From: Tamlana carrageenivorans
GTDB lineage: Bacteria; Bacteroidota; Bacteroidia; Flavobacteriales; Flavobacteriaceae
NCBI RefSeq assembly: GCF_002893765.1
Contig: NZ_CP025938.1
Location: 1,178,001-1,242,000 of the forward strand
DNA: 64,000 nt
Direction: 5' to 3'
Shown here: positions 22,899 through 30,875 of the stretch, piece after piece
Numbering within the stretch: position 1 is the stretch's first letter
Layout of the letters: every line of letters starts with the position of its first letter
Notes under the pieces: generated by a model
Seen by the model: the letters and a program-made list of their open reading frames with translations, nothing else
Told to the model about the DNA's origin: nothing
Database searches by the model: none
Program-made: the position numbers and the translations under genes

Positions 22899-23447
22899 TT
22901 ATTTTCTTATCATTCCAATTACTACCAATGCAGCCACACCTACACCCACAAAAACCAAGGTCTTCTTGCTCATGCCAAATGGCAACATAGAAGCTTGTTG
23001 TGGTTGATTTTCTGTGCTTTCGGTTGTTAAACTGGTAGTGGTTTCCGAAGCCGTTGTTTCGGATTGTTCCATCGGTTTAGTGCTTGGTTCTTCTGATTTA
23101 GAAGAGGTATCCACTAGGGCTTTTTTTACCTGTGATTCACTAATTATGGGTTTCTTCTTTGGAGGTAAATCGGGAGCAATTTGCTTTACTACCGGTTTGG
23201 AAGTTCGCACCGGAGCAGGACGACTAAACCTTGGCTTTCTGCCTTTGGCAATTCGTTTTTCATCCCTTTTTTCTCTTCGAGCAATGACTTTAGGATTTTG
23301 GCTTCGCTTTTCCTTCCTTTTTTTGATCCACTTACCAATGAATTCATCGTACTCAAATTCATTTCCTAAGCCATCAACAAAGTTGTCTTCCTCTTCTAAA
23401 AGACCCCCATAAAACTGTAATTCATATATCGGGTTTGCAGCTATCAT
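22899..23447 (-). CDS. Membrane protein with basic N-terminal domain and C-terminal helix
   Basis: This 182-residue protein has an acidic patch near residues 15-30 followed by a very basic region at about 35-75 (KWIKKRKEKRSQNPK). A Ser/Thr/Glu-rich linker leads to a C-terminal transmembrane helix at about 160-180 (TLVFVGVGVAALVVIG). The basic part could bind DNA on the inner face of a membrane. Function unknown. Confidence 0.6.
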   Translation of the reverse strand: MIAANPIYELQFYGGLLEEEDNFVDGLGNEFEYDEFIGKWIKKRKEKRSQNPKVIARREKRDEKRIAKGRKPRFSRPAPVRTSKPVVKQIAPDLPPKKKPIISESQVKKALVDTSSKSEEPSTKPMEQSETTASETTTSLTTESTENQPQQASMLPFGMSKKTLVFVGVGVAALVVIGMIRK

Positions 23448-23457
23448 AACTTAATTT

Positions 23458-23877
23458 TTAAGCAGTTTGTACTGGAGCAGCAGCTCCTTTTTTCTTCATG
23501 GATTGATACACTAAACCTCCAACTACAAGCAAACCGATGACAATCATTACTGGACTTCCCATGCCTGCTTTTTGCACTTGTGGAGCTGGAGCTTGTGCCG
23601 TTGATGTTGGTTGTGGTGCTTGTTGCATCATCATTTGTGGAGCCATCTGCGGTGTTGGTGCGGATGTTGGTGAAGCCAATTGCTTGGTTAAGCTTGTTTC
23701 TGCTCTCATAGATTCTGTTTCAGCTCTTTGTTGATCATTCTTTAGCTTTCGCTTTTCCATTCGTACCTTATGCCTTTCGGCTTTTCGTTGCTTACATTTT
23801 CTGCCAAAGCATAAAAAGTTGTCCCACTCGTTTGTTGGCTGACCACTTATTCCGTAGTTATAATTGCTTATTTCCAT
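23458..23877 (-). CDS. Pro/Gln-rich membrane protein with C-terminal helix
   Basis: The product is 139 residues. Residues 20-60 are basic and helical with a short CFGRKCKQRK motif, residues 65-105 are Pro/Gln/Met/Ala-rich (APTPQMAPQMMMQQAPQP) and likely disordered, and a transmembrane helix follows at about 108-126. The same plan as its neighbours (basic head, linker, C-terminal anchor). Function unknown. Confidence 0.6.
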   Translation of the reverse strand: MEISNYNYGISGQPTNEWDNFLCFGRKCKQRKAERHKVRMEKRKLKNDQQRAETESMRAETSLTKQLASPTSAPTPQMAPQMMMQQAPQPTSTAQAPAPQVQKAGMGSPVMIVIGLLVVGGLVYQSMKKKGAAAPVQTA

Positions 23878-23887
23878 GATCTATCGT

Positions 23888-24457
23888 TTATGAAGGATTT
23901 GTATTGATTAAATTTTTTCTTTGCCGGAAATAGAAGAAGCTGATAATGCCCAGTATGCCCAACACTCCAATTATGATGTAGAGACTTTTCTTGCCTGCCA
24001 ACTTGCGTTCTTCGGCAGCAGCTTGTTGTTCCTGGGCTTTCATGGCAAGCATGTTATTCAGCATTTCTCTGCGAGCTTCTTCCTTTGCCATTTTCTGCTT
24101 GTTCTTGCCACCAACGATACTTCCCACAGCTCCGGATATTCCGGCAATTGCTCCAGCTATGGCTTGTACATAATGGTATTCATCTTCATCAGGATTATAG
24201 GCGGTTTCCGATTCTACCATATTACTGAGTAGCTCAGTAAGTTCTCTGTTGAATGCTTTGCTTTGAAGGGCTAAACCTTCAACCAATCCATTGGCTAGAG
24301 ATATTTTATCGCTTGTTGGAACCTGAATGCCGTACCTGTCCAAAAGCATTTTATAAGGCTTTGGATTTTTAGCAACCGCTACACCAATTAAGGATAGAGC
24401 AGCCTTAGATTGCTGATTGAGTGCCTGTGTATTTTCCTCTTTGACTATTCTAATCAT
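23888..24457 (-). CDS. Membrane protein with Gly-zipper-like segment and C-terminal helix
   Basis: This 189-residue protein has a helical N-terminal domain (about 1-90), then a small-residue helix AIAGAIAGISGAVGSIVGG at about 100-118 that may insert in or lie on a membrane, then an Ala/Glu/Gln-rich coil. A C-terminal transmembrane helix lies at about 155-175 (LYIIIGVLGILGIISFF), with a basic tail. The two apolar segments suggest a membrane-remodelling or minor virion membrane protein. No family is recognised. Confidence 0.6.
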   Translation of the reverse strand: MIRIVKEENTQALNQQSKAALSLIGVAVAKNPKPYKMLLDRYGIQVPTSDKISLANGLVEGLALQSKAFNRELTELLSNMVESETAYNPDEDEYHYVQAIAGAIAGISGAVGSIVGGKNKQKMAKEEARREMLNNMLAMKAQEQQAAAEERKLAGKKSLYIIIGVLGILGIISFFYFRQRKNLINTNPS

Positions 24458-24458
24458 C

Positions 24459-25103
24459 TTAGTTGCTTTTTATGGAGGATCCGATGAGTACACCGGCAAC
24501 CAGTGTTAAGCCCAAAATCACCAATCCGTCTTTTGAAACAGAAAAGCGGTCTTTGTCTTTGGTCTCTTCTTTTGTTGGGGTTTCAGCCTTTAATTTTCGT
24601 TGTCTCAATTCATTCCAAACCAGTTGAACTTCTTCCATAAGGGATAAGTCTTCCGGTTTTTTATTGGAGGCTGCTAATACTTCCTGATAATGTTTTTCCA
24701 ATTGGGAAGTGGTCATATCTACCATTTGATCAATGTAGTCGCCTACATCCAAGTTGGAATCACCACCAAAATTGCTGTTGCCACAAGCCCCACAAAAGTT
24801 GGATTCAGGATTAAAAGAGCTACTTCCACATGAACCACAAAAACTGTCTTCCTTTGTTGATTCTAGTGGTTGGTTCAGTTTCAAAATCAAATCTTTTTCC
24901 GGATGAATAGTTAACAGATGCGGAACAATGCTTTTGCCTTCAGTTTTCACCAGTTCCTTAGTAGCCTTCACTAAATCATGAATATTCTTTGGGGCGTGAT
25001 ACCCTTGGTCAAACAAAAACTTGCGTGCACCATCCGGATTGCCATACACGATGTAGGCAATGCGATTTTGTGCGTATTTCGACCTTGTTAAACTTTTTTG
25101 CAT
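24459..25103 (-). CDS. Zinc-ribbon-like membrane protein with C-terminal helix
   Basis: The product is 214 residues. An N-terminal helical domain (about 1-80) is followed by paired Cys motifs FCGSCG and FCGACG near residues 88 and 104, which look like a zinc ribbon. A helical region (about 120-170) precedes a C-terminal transmembrane helix at about 193-210. Opens the second part of the operon after the terminator at 25121-25163. Function unknown; zinc ribbon and C-terminal anchor are what can be seen. Confidence 0.6.
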   Translation of the reverse strand: MQKSLTRSKYAQNRIAYIVYGNPDGARKFLFDQGYHAPKNIHDLVKATKELVKTEGKSIVPHLLTIHPEKDLILKLNQPLESTKEDSFCGSCGSSSFNPESNFCGACGNSNFGGDSNLDVGDYIDQMVDMTTSQLEKHYQEVLAASNKKPEDLSLMEEVQLVWNELRQRKLKAETPTKEETKDKDRFSVSKDGLVILGLTLVAGVLIGSSIKSN

Positions 25104-25120
25104 CGTATTTCAATTTGAGT

Positions 25121-25163
25121 TTTTACAAAAACAGCCAAAGAGCTATCACGCTGACTTTGGCTG
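25121..25163 (-). terminator. Terminator or attenuator downstream of the putative capsid gene
   Basis: Reading on the minus strand, CAGCCAAAG and CTTTGGCTG form a perfect 9-bp stem around a 14-base loop, followed by TTTTT. It separates the first two genes of the operon from the remaining 25, so the first genes would be made in excess, as expected for a major structural protein. Some read-through is needed for the others unless a promoter lies in the 106-base gap. Confidence 0.8.
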
Positions 25164-25209
25164 CTTTAAATTGTCCCTGTTATGAGCCTTTTACAGCTTG
25201 CATAGGTTC

Positions 25210-26097
25210 TTATCTTCTTCTGCGTAAGAATCCTCTTCCTCCAGGTCGTCTTCTCATTGAAATACCACGTCTGCGTTTAACAGGACTAGGTCTCTTTCTG
25301 ACAATCTTCTTTACCAGTTTCTTAGGCTTCAACCCAAAGGCTGTCGGCTTTTTACTTCTGATTAAGTCTAATTGTGGAAGACCAGTTGTTCTTGGAGCAG
25401 TTGAAAGCTCGGCAACATTTTTACCATCCAGTAGGTTACCCATGTTGGCTCTTGCCTTGATTGTGAAGGTGAATACCACCGTTACACCATCTTTAAGCAA
25501 TAATCTAATGCTGTCTTGTCCGGTAACATCCACTTCAAAGTTGTTGTCATCAATCAAACCTTGAGTGAAGTTTTGTGGAGAAGTTGCATTTCTTGGTTGG
25601 TAAACTCTTACCGAATTGCTTCCTGTCGCTGTCCTTTTGTTGATCTTCAACACATTGTCAAATTGCAACGGATTGGAAACCGACATTTTCATTCCCACAA
25701 TCTTGAAAGGGTTGGCTTTTGATTCCTCCCTTACTTCTTTGTGTGAACTCTCTTCAACACTTACCGTTACACCGGCAGGTTGTGCTGCTTCTTCGTTTGC
25801 TCCAAACAGAATGGCTTCTGCATCGGCTCCGGAAGTGTTTTTTACTACTACGGTTAAGGTACGGTCGTTCGGATCAATGCGTCCGATAGAATTTGTTTTG
25901 TAACTATCGTACATGTCGTCATCATCGGCAGGGATGTATTCTACTTCTTCATCGTAGTATTCATCCTCATCGTAATAACTGTCTTCATGACCTTCAAAAC
26001 CGGTATCGAAGTCATCTTCTTCATACCCATCGTAGTCATCGTATCTGTCTTCGGCATCATCTTCGTATGCCATCAACTCATCGTTATATGGATTCAT
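25210..26097 (-). CDS. Candidate major capsid/structural protein with acidic head and Arg-rich tail
   Basis: The product is 295 residues. Residues 8-65 are extremely acidic (Asp/Glu/Tyr-rich, for example EDDAEDRYDDYDGYEEDD). Residues 75-245 are beta-rich with TLTVVVKNTSGADAEAILF, IVGMKMSVSNPLQFDNV and VTVVFTFTIKARA, compatible with a jelly-roll of capsid type. Residues 250-295 are Lys/Arg-rich, ending in KRRRGISMRRRP and a terminal RRRR, suited to nucleic-acid binding or acid-base self-assembly. It is the second gene of the operon and is followed by a strong terminator. Capsid identity is inferred from order, expression logic and composition, not from homology; a DNA-binding scaffold is the alternative. 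Confidence 0.55.
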   Translation of the reverse strand: MNPYNDELMAYEDDAEDRYDDYDGYEEDDFDTGFEGHEDSYYDEDEYYDEEVEYIPADDDDMYDSYKTNSIGRIDPNDRTLTVVVKNTSGADAEAILFGANEEAAQPAGVTVSVEESSHKEVREESKANPFKIVGMKMSVSNPLQFDNVLKINKRTATGSNSVRVYQPRNATSPQNFTQGLIDDNNFEVDVTGQDSIRLLLKDGVTVVFTFTIKARANMGNLLDGKNVAELSTAPRTTGLPQLDLIRSKKPTAFGLKPKKLVKKIVRKRPSPVKRRRGISMRRRPGGRGFLRRRR

Positions 26098-26151
26098 TTT
26101 GAATGCTTTTTTAAGTGTTTGTAACTAAATTCAGGTAGTCCCACCTTGGAA

Positions 26152-26307
26152 CTACTTCTTTGTTTCGCTGCTTTCTGCTAGCTTTTTTGCTTTTGCTTTC
26201 TCCATAGCAGGATCAATCACTTTTTTGGTTAGGATTGTACCAATCACAAAAACTCCTAGTGAAACTCCTGCCATAATGCCAATTGATTTCCAATCAGTAT
26301 TTTTCAT
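26152..26307 (-). CDS. Small one-helix membrane protein, first gene of the structural operon
   Basis: The 51-residue product (MKNTDWKSIGIMAGVSLGVF) has a hydrophobic helix at about 9-27 and a Lys/Ala/Glu-rich amphipathic tail. It lies 54 bases upstream of the putative capsid gene and is transcribed with it. The intergenic region beyond it carries the shared palindrome and TCGGTACAA motif. Confidence 0.65.
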   Translation of the reverse strand: MKNTDWKSIGIMAGVSLGVFVIGTILTKKVIDPAMEKAKAKKLAESSETKK

Positions 26308-26471
26308 TTTGTATCGTTTTAAATTTTTAAATCTTCCGAATTGAACTGTGCGGTTTTTAAACCAATTGAGATGCTAAGGTCAGGGGAAAACAAGGCGAGA
26401 AAAAGGGCGAAAGTTGTCCTTTGGTGAGTGTTTATCTATGGACAAACTTTAAGGCAAAAACCGGAGATCGG

Positions 26472-26520
26472 TCGGTACAAAAAAGGAAGGGATTTAATTT
26501 ATCCTAGAGATAAATTAAAG
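26472..26520. promoter_or_regulatory. Operator-like palindrome with TCGGTACAA motif, copy 1
   Basis: An imperfect palindrome at 26490-26520 (TTTAATTTATC arm and GATAAATTAAA arm) is preceded at 26472-26480 by TCGGTACAA. The palindrome is 26/31 identical to that at 61101-61131, and TCGGTACAA recurs at 61042 and 61141. It lies 180 bases upstream of the first structural-operon gene, in a 393-base region that also carries the divergent AbiE promoter. It probably binds a regulator of the element. Confidence 0.7.
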
Positions 26521-26564
26521 GGTATTGGAATTTATTAAGGGGATAAATTCAGCTTCTTAAAAAG

Positions 26565-26700
26565 TTACTCAAAAATGCCAGTAAATACATTTTACTGGCA
26601 AAAATGAGTATTTCTAAAAAATGTCACTATATTTGCACTGTTGGCAATTATGAGTAAATCTATAATTTGCCTAAAAAGTTAAATACTGGCAAAATTGAGC
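26565..26700. promoter_or_regulatory. AbiE operator: inverted and direct half-sites around the promoter
   Basis: A large inverted repeat, TACTCA...TGCCAGTAAA (26565-26585) and TTTACTGGCAAAAATGAGTA (26591-26610), is followed by two more half-sites, TTGGCAATTATGAGTA at 26641-26656 and TACTGGCAAAATTGAGC at 26684-26700. The consensus is TGGCAAnnnTGAG. AbiEi-type antitoxins are known to repress their own promoter at inverted repeats, and these sites flank the -7 box and reach the start codon. Confidence 0.75.
26628..26635 (+). promoter_or_regulatory. Probable -7 box of the AbiE operon
   Basis: TATATTTG matches TAnnTTTG, 66 bases upstream of the ATG, and lies between the operator half-sites. Confidence 0.5.
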
Positions 26701-26701
26701 T

Positions 26702-27472
26702 ATGTCTAAAATCATTGACCGTCAAATATCGAAGCATTTCAAAGGCAAAGGGCATTTCGACCGAGATTCCCTCAGTTCCTTTTTAACTGATTTGGATCCG
26801 GAAATCACAGAAAGTGTTTTAACTTGGAGAATACATGATTTGGTGAAACGCAAAGTGATTGACCAAGTGAAGTTAGGCGTTTACATTATTTCTGACAAAG
26901 TAGCTTACATACCATTTGTATCAGATAAACTGGCTCGATTATCCAAGATTATAGCCAAAGAGTTTGATGAGTTGGATTACTGCCTTTGGAGTACAGAATG
27001 GCTTAATGATTTTACCCGACATCAATTGGGAACCTTCTTTTATATACTGGAGGTTGAAAAGGATTTTGTAGAGGAAGTATTCAATGCGTATTCCGAATCC
27101 AAACAGTACCGCGTGTACCTCGATCCCAAAGAGGACATCATGGAAAGATATGTGGAAAGTGAAATTTCCATCATTATCAAACCACTTATCAGCCGTTCAC
27201 CAAAACAGAAAGTCGCAGCAAAGGAGAAATCAAAGGATAAAATCTATGTACCGACCATAGAGAAAATACTAATTGATGTGTATAGCGATGCCGTAACCTT
27301 CTATGCCATTCAGGGAAGTGAAATGGATACGCTGTTTGAAAATGCCTTAAAACGCTATCAAATAAACTTCACCAAACTTATTAGCTACGCTAGAAGAAGA
27401 AATAAAGAAGAACAAATTAAAAGTTACTTAGAGAACAACTTTGGTGACTTTGTTAAAGATATTTTAGAATGA
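26702..27472 (+). CDS. AbiEi-like antitoxin
   Basis: This 256-residue protein has an N-terminal winged-helix-like part (about 1-65, with LTWRIHDLVKRKVIDQV and LGVYIIS) and a C-terminal domain typical of the DUF6577/AbiEi type. It overlaps the AbiEii-like gene by ATGA. In type IV toxin-antitoxin systems the antitoxin does not bind the toxin but represses transcription and counteracts toxin effects. Autoregulation is supported by the multi-half-site operator upstream. Family assignment rests on gene order and the nucleotidyltransferase partner. Confidence 0.7.
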   Translation: MSKIIDRQISKHFKGKGHFDRDSLSSFLTDLDPEITESVLTWRIHDLVKRKVIDQVKLGVYIISDKVAYIPFVSDKLARLSKIIAKEFDELDYCLWSTEWLNDFTRHQLGTFFYILEVEKDFVEEVFNAYSESKQYRVYLDPKEDIMERYVESEISIIIKPLISRSPKQKVAAKEKSKDKIYVPTIEKILIDVYSDAVTFYAIQGSEMDTLFENALKRYQINFTKLISYARRRNKEEQIKSYLENNFGDFVKDILE

Positions 27473-28524
27473 TAAAAGCACATTGTTTTACCAAAGAATG
27501 GATCAACGGCTTTAAGCAACAAAAGCATTTTAAGCGGATCAACCCTCCGGTATTGGAGAAAATGATTCAGGCACTTTCTTTATTGCAGCAGCTCAAAGCT
27601 CATGGTTTGAATTTCACCTTTAAAGGTGGTACGAGTTTGGTATTGTTGCTTTCTAAATCGAGAAGGTTTTCGGTAGATATTGACATTATTACCACTCAAA
27701 GCAGAGAGGAAGTTGAAGCCGTCTTGGAGAAAGTAGTAGCAAACTCACATTTCAATAAATGGGAGCTGCAAGACAGAAGAAGCTACAAGGAAGGTGTACC
27801 CAAAGCTCATTACGAATTTGATTATGAATCGAGCCTCAATCAAAGTGCTCATTTTGTGTTGTTGGATATTCTATTTGAACAAACCGATTACCCTAGATTA
27901 TTATCGGCTCCCATTCAATCGGAATGGATTGAATCCGAAGAAGTTTTAGAAGTAGTTGTACCGTCTATTGAATCCATTCTAGGAGACAAACTCACGGCAT
28001 TTGCACCCAATACAGTTGGTATTTTGTACGATAAGGATAAAGAGCAAGAAATCATCAAGCAGCTTTTTGATATTGGTTGCCTGTTCGATGAAGCGGATAA
28101 CGTAGAGGAAATTGCGTTGAGCTTTGAGAAAATTGGAACCAAGGAAATCAACTACCGTGAACTTGAAATTGGCTTAACGGAGATACTGGATGATATTTTC
28201 ACCACTTCCTTACTCATAGCCAAACGAACCAAGAACACCGGAGAGCCGGACAAAACAAGATTTACCGAACTCACCACCGGAATACGCAGGTTTGAAGGCT
28301 TCTTGATCGCTGAAAACTTCAAAATAGAGGATGCCATACTTGCAGCAGGTAAGGCAGCCTACCTCACCAAACAATTAAAGAACAAAGACTATACATCTAT
28401 AGAAAAGTTTAACGGTCAGGACATCAGTAAACTGGAAATCACCGGAGAGCTGAACTTCCTGAACAAACTCAAAAAGTCGAGAGACAAAGCAGCATTTTTC
28501 TATTGGTATAAGGCGTTGAATTAA
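27469..28524 (+). CDS. AbiEii/AbiGii-type nucleotidyltransferase toxin
   Basis: This 351-residue protein has the nucleotidyltransferase signature FKGGTSLVLLLS followed by RRFSVDIDII at about residues 50-75, the GGTSL...SxDID pattern of AbiEii and related DUF1814 enzymes. These add nucleotides to RNA (tRNA in characterised homologues) and cause abortive infection or growth arrest. It is downstream of and overlapping the antitoxin, and is followed after one base by a nuclease-like gene. Confidence 0.85.
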   Translation: MIKAHCFTKEWINGFKQQKHFKRINPPVLEKMIQALSLLQQLKAHGLNFTFKGGTSLVLLLSKSRRFSVDIDIITTQSREEVEAVLEKVVANSHFNKWELQDRRSYKEGVPKAHYEFDYESSLNQSAHFVLLDILFEQTDYPRLLSAPIQSEWIESEEVLEVVVPSIESILGDKLTAFAPNTVGILYDKDKEQEIIKQLFDIGCLFDEADNVEEIALSFEKIGTKEINYRELEIGLTEILDDIFTTSLLIAKRTKNTGEPDKTRFTELTTGIRRFEGFLIAENFKIEDAILAAGKAAYLTKQLKNKDYTSIEKFNGQDISKLEITGELNFLNKLKKSRDKAAFFYWYKALN

Positions 28525-28525
28525 C

Positions 28526-30331
28526 ATGAAAACCGACTTTTCAAAAATATTATCCAAGTCCGATTTTAAGGTAGCCCGTAGCTGCCCGACCAAGCTCTAT
28601 TACAAGAAAAACGGCTACCCATCTGCCAATGATGGTAACGAATACATGGAATACCTTGCCGAAGGTGGTTATGCCGTTGGTAAATTGGCTACACTTCATT
28701 TTCCGGAAGGTATTCGCATACAAAACGAACTCGGACTAAAGAGTGCCATTACTCAAACCAAAGAAGAACTACAAAAAGAAAATGTAGTCCTTTTTGAACC
28801 GGCTTTGTTAACGGAAGGAAAAGTCGCTGCCATTGATATTTTAGTCAAGGAAGGCAATCGTTTTGAAATTATTGAGGTAAAGTCCAAAGGCTTTGATTCT
28901 GATAACCCGAAATTTGACAAAGGTTGGGATGAATACCTAGAGGATATTGCATTTCAAAAGGAGCTTTTACAAGAAGTATTTCCGAATGCTCATATCGACT
29001 GTTTTCTGTTTGTTCCGGACAAAGCCAAGCGAACACAAATAGATGGCTTAAATGCTTTGTTTGAGCTCAAAGAAGTAGAAGCTCACAATCAGTTTAAGTT
29101 TTACGAGATTGAATTTATCGGTGATCCTAAAATTATCCGAAAGGATGATTTTATGGTAAAGGTGAATGTAAACGATGAAGTAAACAAACACAGTTCCATC
29201 ATTAAAAATGCCATTAAACTCTATTCTGAAAGTTTGCAGCAAGAGACTAAAATTCAGGAACCTTTGAATATAAATTGCTTCTCTTGTGAATACAATGCAG
29301 GAGATGATAAAAACGGCTACCATGAATGTTGGAAAGGAATGCCGGAACCGGAATTACATATCAGAGATGTTTACCGTTTGGGGAATATCAAAGAAAACAA
29401 GGAATCCGTTGCTAATAATCTAATTGGAGATAAAAAACTGGATGTAGATGCCTTGCCTGAAAAAGCTATTGAAGGCGTTTGGGGTGAACGCAGATTGATA
29501 CAGATTAACAATACCAAAGCTCAATCGGAATGGATAGCCAGGGAATTGAAAGAAGAAATCAACTCATGGAAATATCCGCTGCATTTTATAGACTTTGAAA
29601 CCTGTATTACGGCATTACCTTTTCACAAAGGCATGCGACCTTATGAAATGAGTGCTTTTCAATGGAGTTGCCATACCATTAAACAACCCGGATCCGAACC
29701 AATTCATAGTGAGTGGCTCAATAGCGATCCTAAATTCCCAAGTTTTGCCTTTGCAGAAAGTTTGATGAATAAGGTCGGCTATGATGGTACACTTTTGATG
29801 TGGAGCTCGCATGAAAATACCACCTTGCGAAACATCTATTACCAAATGGAAGAGTACAATCAGTCTATTCCGGGATTAAAACGATGGTTGGAATACGTGG
29901 TGAAGTTTGATAAAAATGGAGCCGGAGCCTTTGTGGACATGAACGATTTGGCATTGAAATACTATTTCCACCCGGTAATGAAAGGACGTACCAGTATCAA
30001 AGTAACACTGCCGGCTGTTTTGGCTGCTAACAAGTCTAAACGCACCGAAAACTGGCTATCCAATTTTGACGAAGGGATCAATTTATTGCACCGTGGCGAA
30101 GACGGAATAATTGAGAACCCATACAAACATTTGCCACCTATCGACTTATTGGAAAATGCCGAAAAGGTGAACGAAGGAACCGGAGCTATGCGTGCTTATG
30201 AGGATATGCTCTTTGGTATCAGTAAACACCAACCGGAAATAAAAAAAGCCTACAAAGAGGCTTTATTACGTTATTGCAAACTGGATACGCTTGCCATGGT
30301 GATTATTTGGGAGCATTGGAGGAATTTATAG
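28526..30331 (+). CDS. DUF2779 family protein with RecB/Cas4-like nuclease domain
   Basis: The product is 601 residues. The N-terminal half resembles a PD-(D/E)XK (Cas4/RecB-like) nuclease, with Asp in AAIDILVKEG and the EVKSKG motif at about 95-115, an upstream Cys in ARSCPTKLYY and a Cys cluster CFSCEYN near 250 that may bind an Fe-S or zinc centre. The C-terminal half has the DUF2779 signature FIDFETCITALPFHKG near 352, a DFE exonuclease-like motif. It forms a three-gene operon with AbiE, starting one base after the toxin stop. It may act as the effector of an extended AbiE system; that is inference. Confidence 0.8.
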   Translation: MKTDFSKILSKSDFKVARSCPTKLYYKKNGYPSANDGNEYMEYLAEGGYAVGKLATLHFPEGIRIQNELGLKSAITQTKEELQKENVVLFEPALLTEGKVAAIDILVKEGNRFEIIEVKSKGFDSDNPKFDKGWDEYLEDIAFQKELLQEVFPNAHIDCFLFVPDKAKRTQIDGLNALFELKEVEAHNQFKFYEIEFIGDPKIIRKDDFMVKVNVNDEVNKHSSIIKNAIKLYSESLQQETKIQEPLNINCFSCEYNAGDDKNGYHECWKGMPEPELHIRDVYRLGNIKENKESVANNLIGDKKLDVDALPEKAIEGVWGERRLIQINNTKAQSEWIARELKEEINSWKYPLHFIDFETCITALPFHKGMRPYEMSAFQWSCHTIKQPGSEPIHSEWLNSDPKFPSFAFAESLMNKVGYDGTLLMWSSHENTTLRNIYYQMEEYNQSIPGLKRWLEYVVKFDKNGAGAFVDMNDLALKYYFHPVMKGRTSIKVTLPAVLAANKSKRTENWLSNFDEGINLLHRGEDGIIENPYKHLPPIDLLENAEKVNEGTGAMRAYEDMLFGISKHQPEIKKAYKEALLRYCKLDTLAMVIIWEHWRNL

Positions 30332-30859
30332 TTTTCCCTTGGCTTGCTCTAAAAAGCTGTAAAGAGTAGTAAAATCCTCCTGACTAAGAAACACATAACT
30401 TTTACCATCGTATTTCTCTAACTTCAAATAAGTGGTCCACTTACCTTTACTCCAGTAACATCCGGCTTCAAAACCTCCACGGCTTCTGTATATCACCTCA
30501 GAATAGTTTTCTGATGTAGAAGGGAAAATTTTCTCTTGCATAATTTTAATTGACTTCATTAAGCCATCAATTTCATCAACATCCAATAAAGCCTGCTTTG
30601 TATCAGTACTATAACTTGATTTAACTTCGTATTCAAATTTTATTGCACTTGTGCTTTTGTCAGAGATTAAGTCCTGAAACTTTACCACTTGAACTTTAGC
30701 TCCTTTAATATCTCCAATTTCGAGATAGTCTTTTTTTATGAGGGCTCCGGAAGAGGTTGAAAATTTTTCTGCGTTACTTACTTCTACTTCTTTAGTAGTT
30801 TGAGCATACGATGAGAATACAAACATTCCCATTAACATTACTAATAGTGTTTTTTTCAT
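30326..30859 (-). CDS. Exported hypothetical protein
   Basis: Start is chosen at MKKTLLVMLMGMFVFSSYAQ, a clear signal peptide with a YAQ-type cleavage site; the frame extends upstream to 30901 without one. The mature part (about 157 residues) is beta-rich with EFEYEV-like and FEAGCYWSKGKW segments. No family is recognised. It is convergent with the DUF2779 gene and their ends overlap by 6 bases. It follows the lipoprotein gene by 16 bases, so the two are probably one operon controlled by the operator at 31567. Confidence 0.65.
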   Translation of the reverse strand: MKKTLLVMLMGMFVFSSYAQTTKEVEVSNAEKFSTSSGALIKKDYLEIGDIKGAKVQVVKFQDLISDKSTSAIKFEYEVKSSYSTDTKQALLDVDEIDGLMKSIKIMQEKIFPSTSENYSEVIYRSRGGFEAGCYWSKGKWTTYLKLEKYDGKSYVFLSQEDFTTLYSFLEQAKGKL

Positions 30860-30875
30860 GATATTAATTTTTGGG

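Noticed and set aside
22702..22899. 65-aa frame overlapping the 75-aa gene
   Set aside because: Low-complexity Asn/Arg/Ser-rich product out of frame with the more protein-like gene at 22662-22889.
25893..26102. Plus-strand frame opposite the acidic head of the capsid candidate
   Set aside because: His/Arg-rich composition is a by-product of repeated Asp/Glu codons on the other strand.
12548..26307. Tailed prophage reading of the structural operon
   Set aside because: Fibre-like and lysis genes are present, but no terminase, portal, head protease, tape-measure, tail tube or sheath pattern can be seen anywhere in the window.
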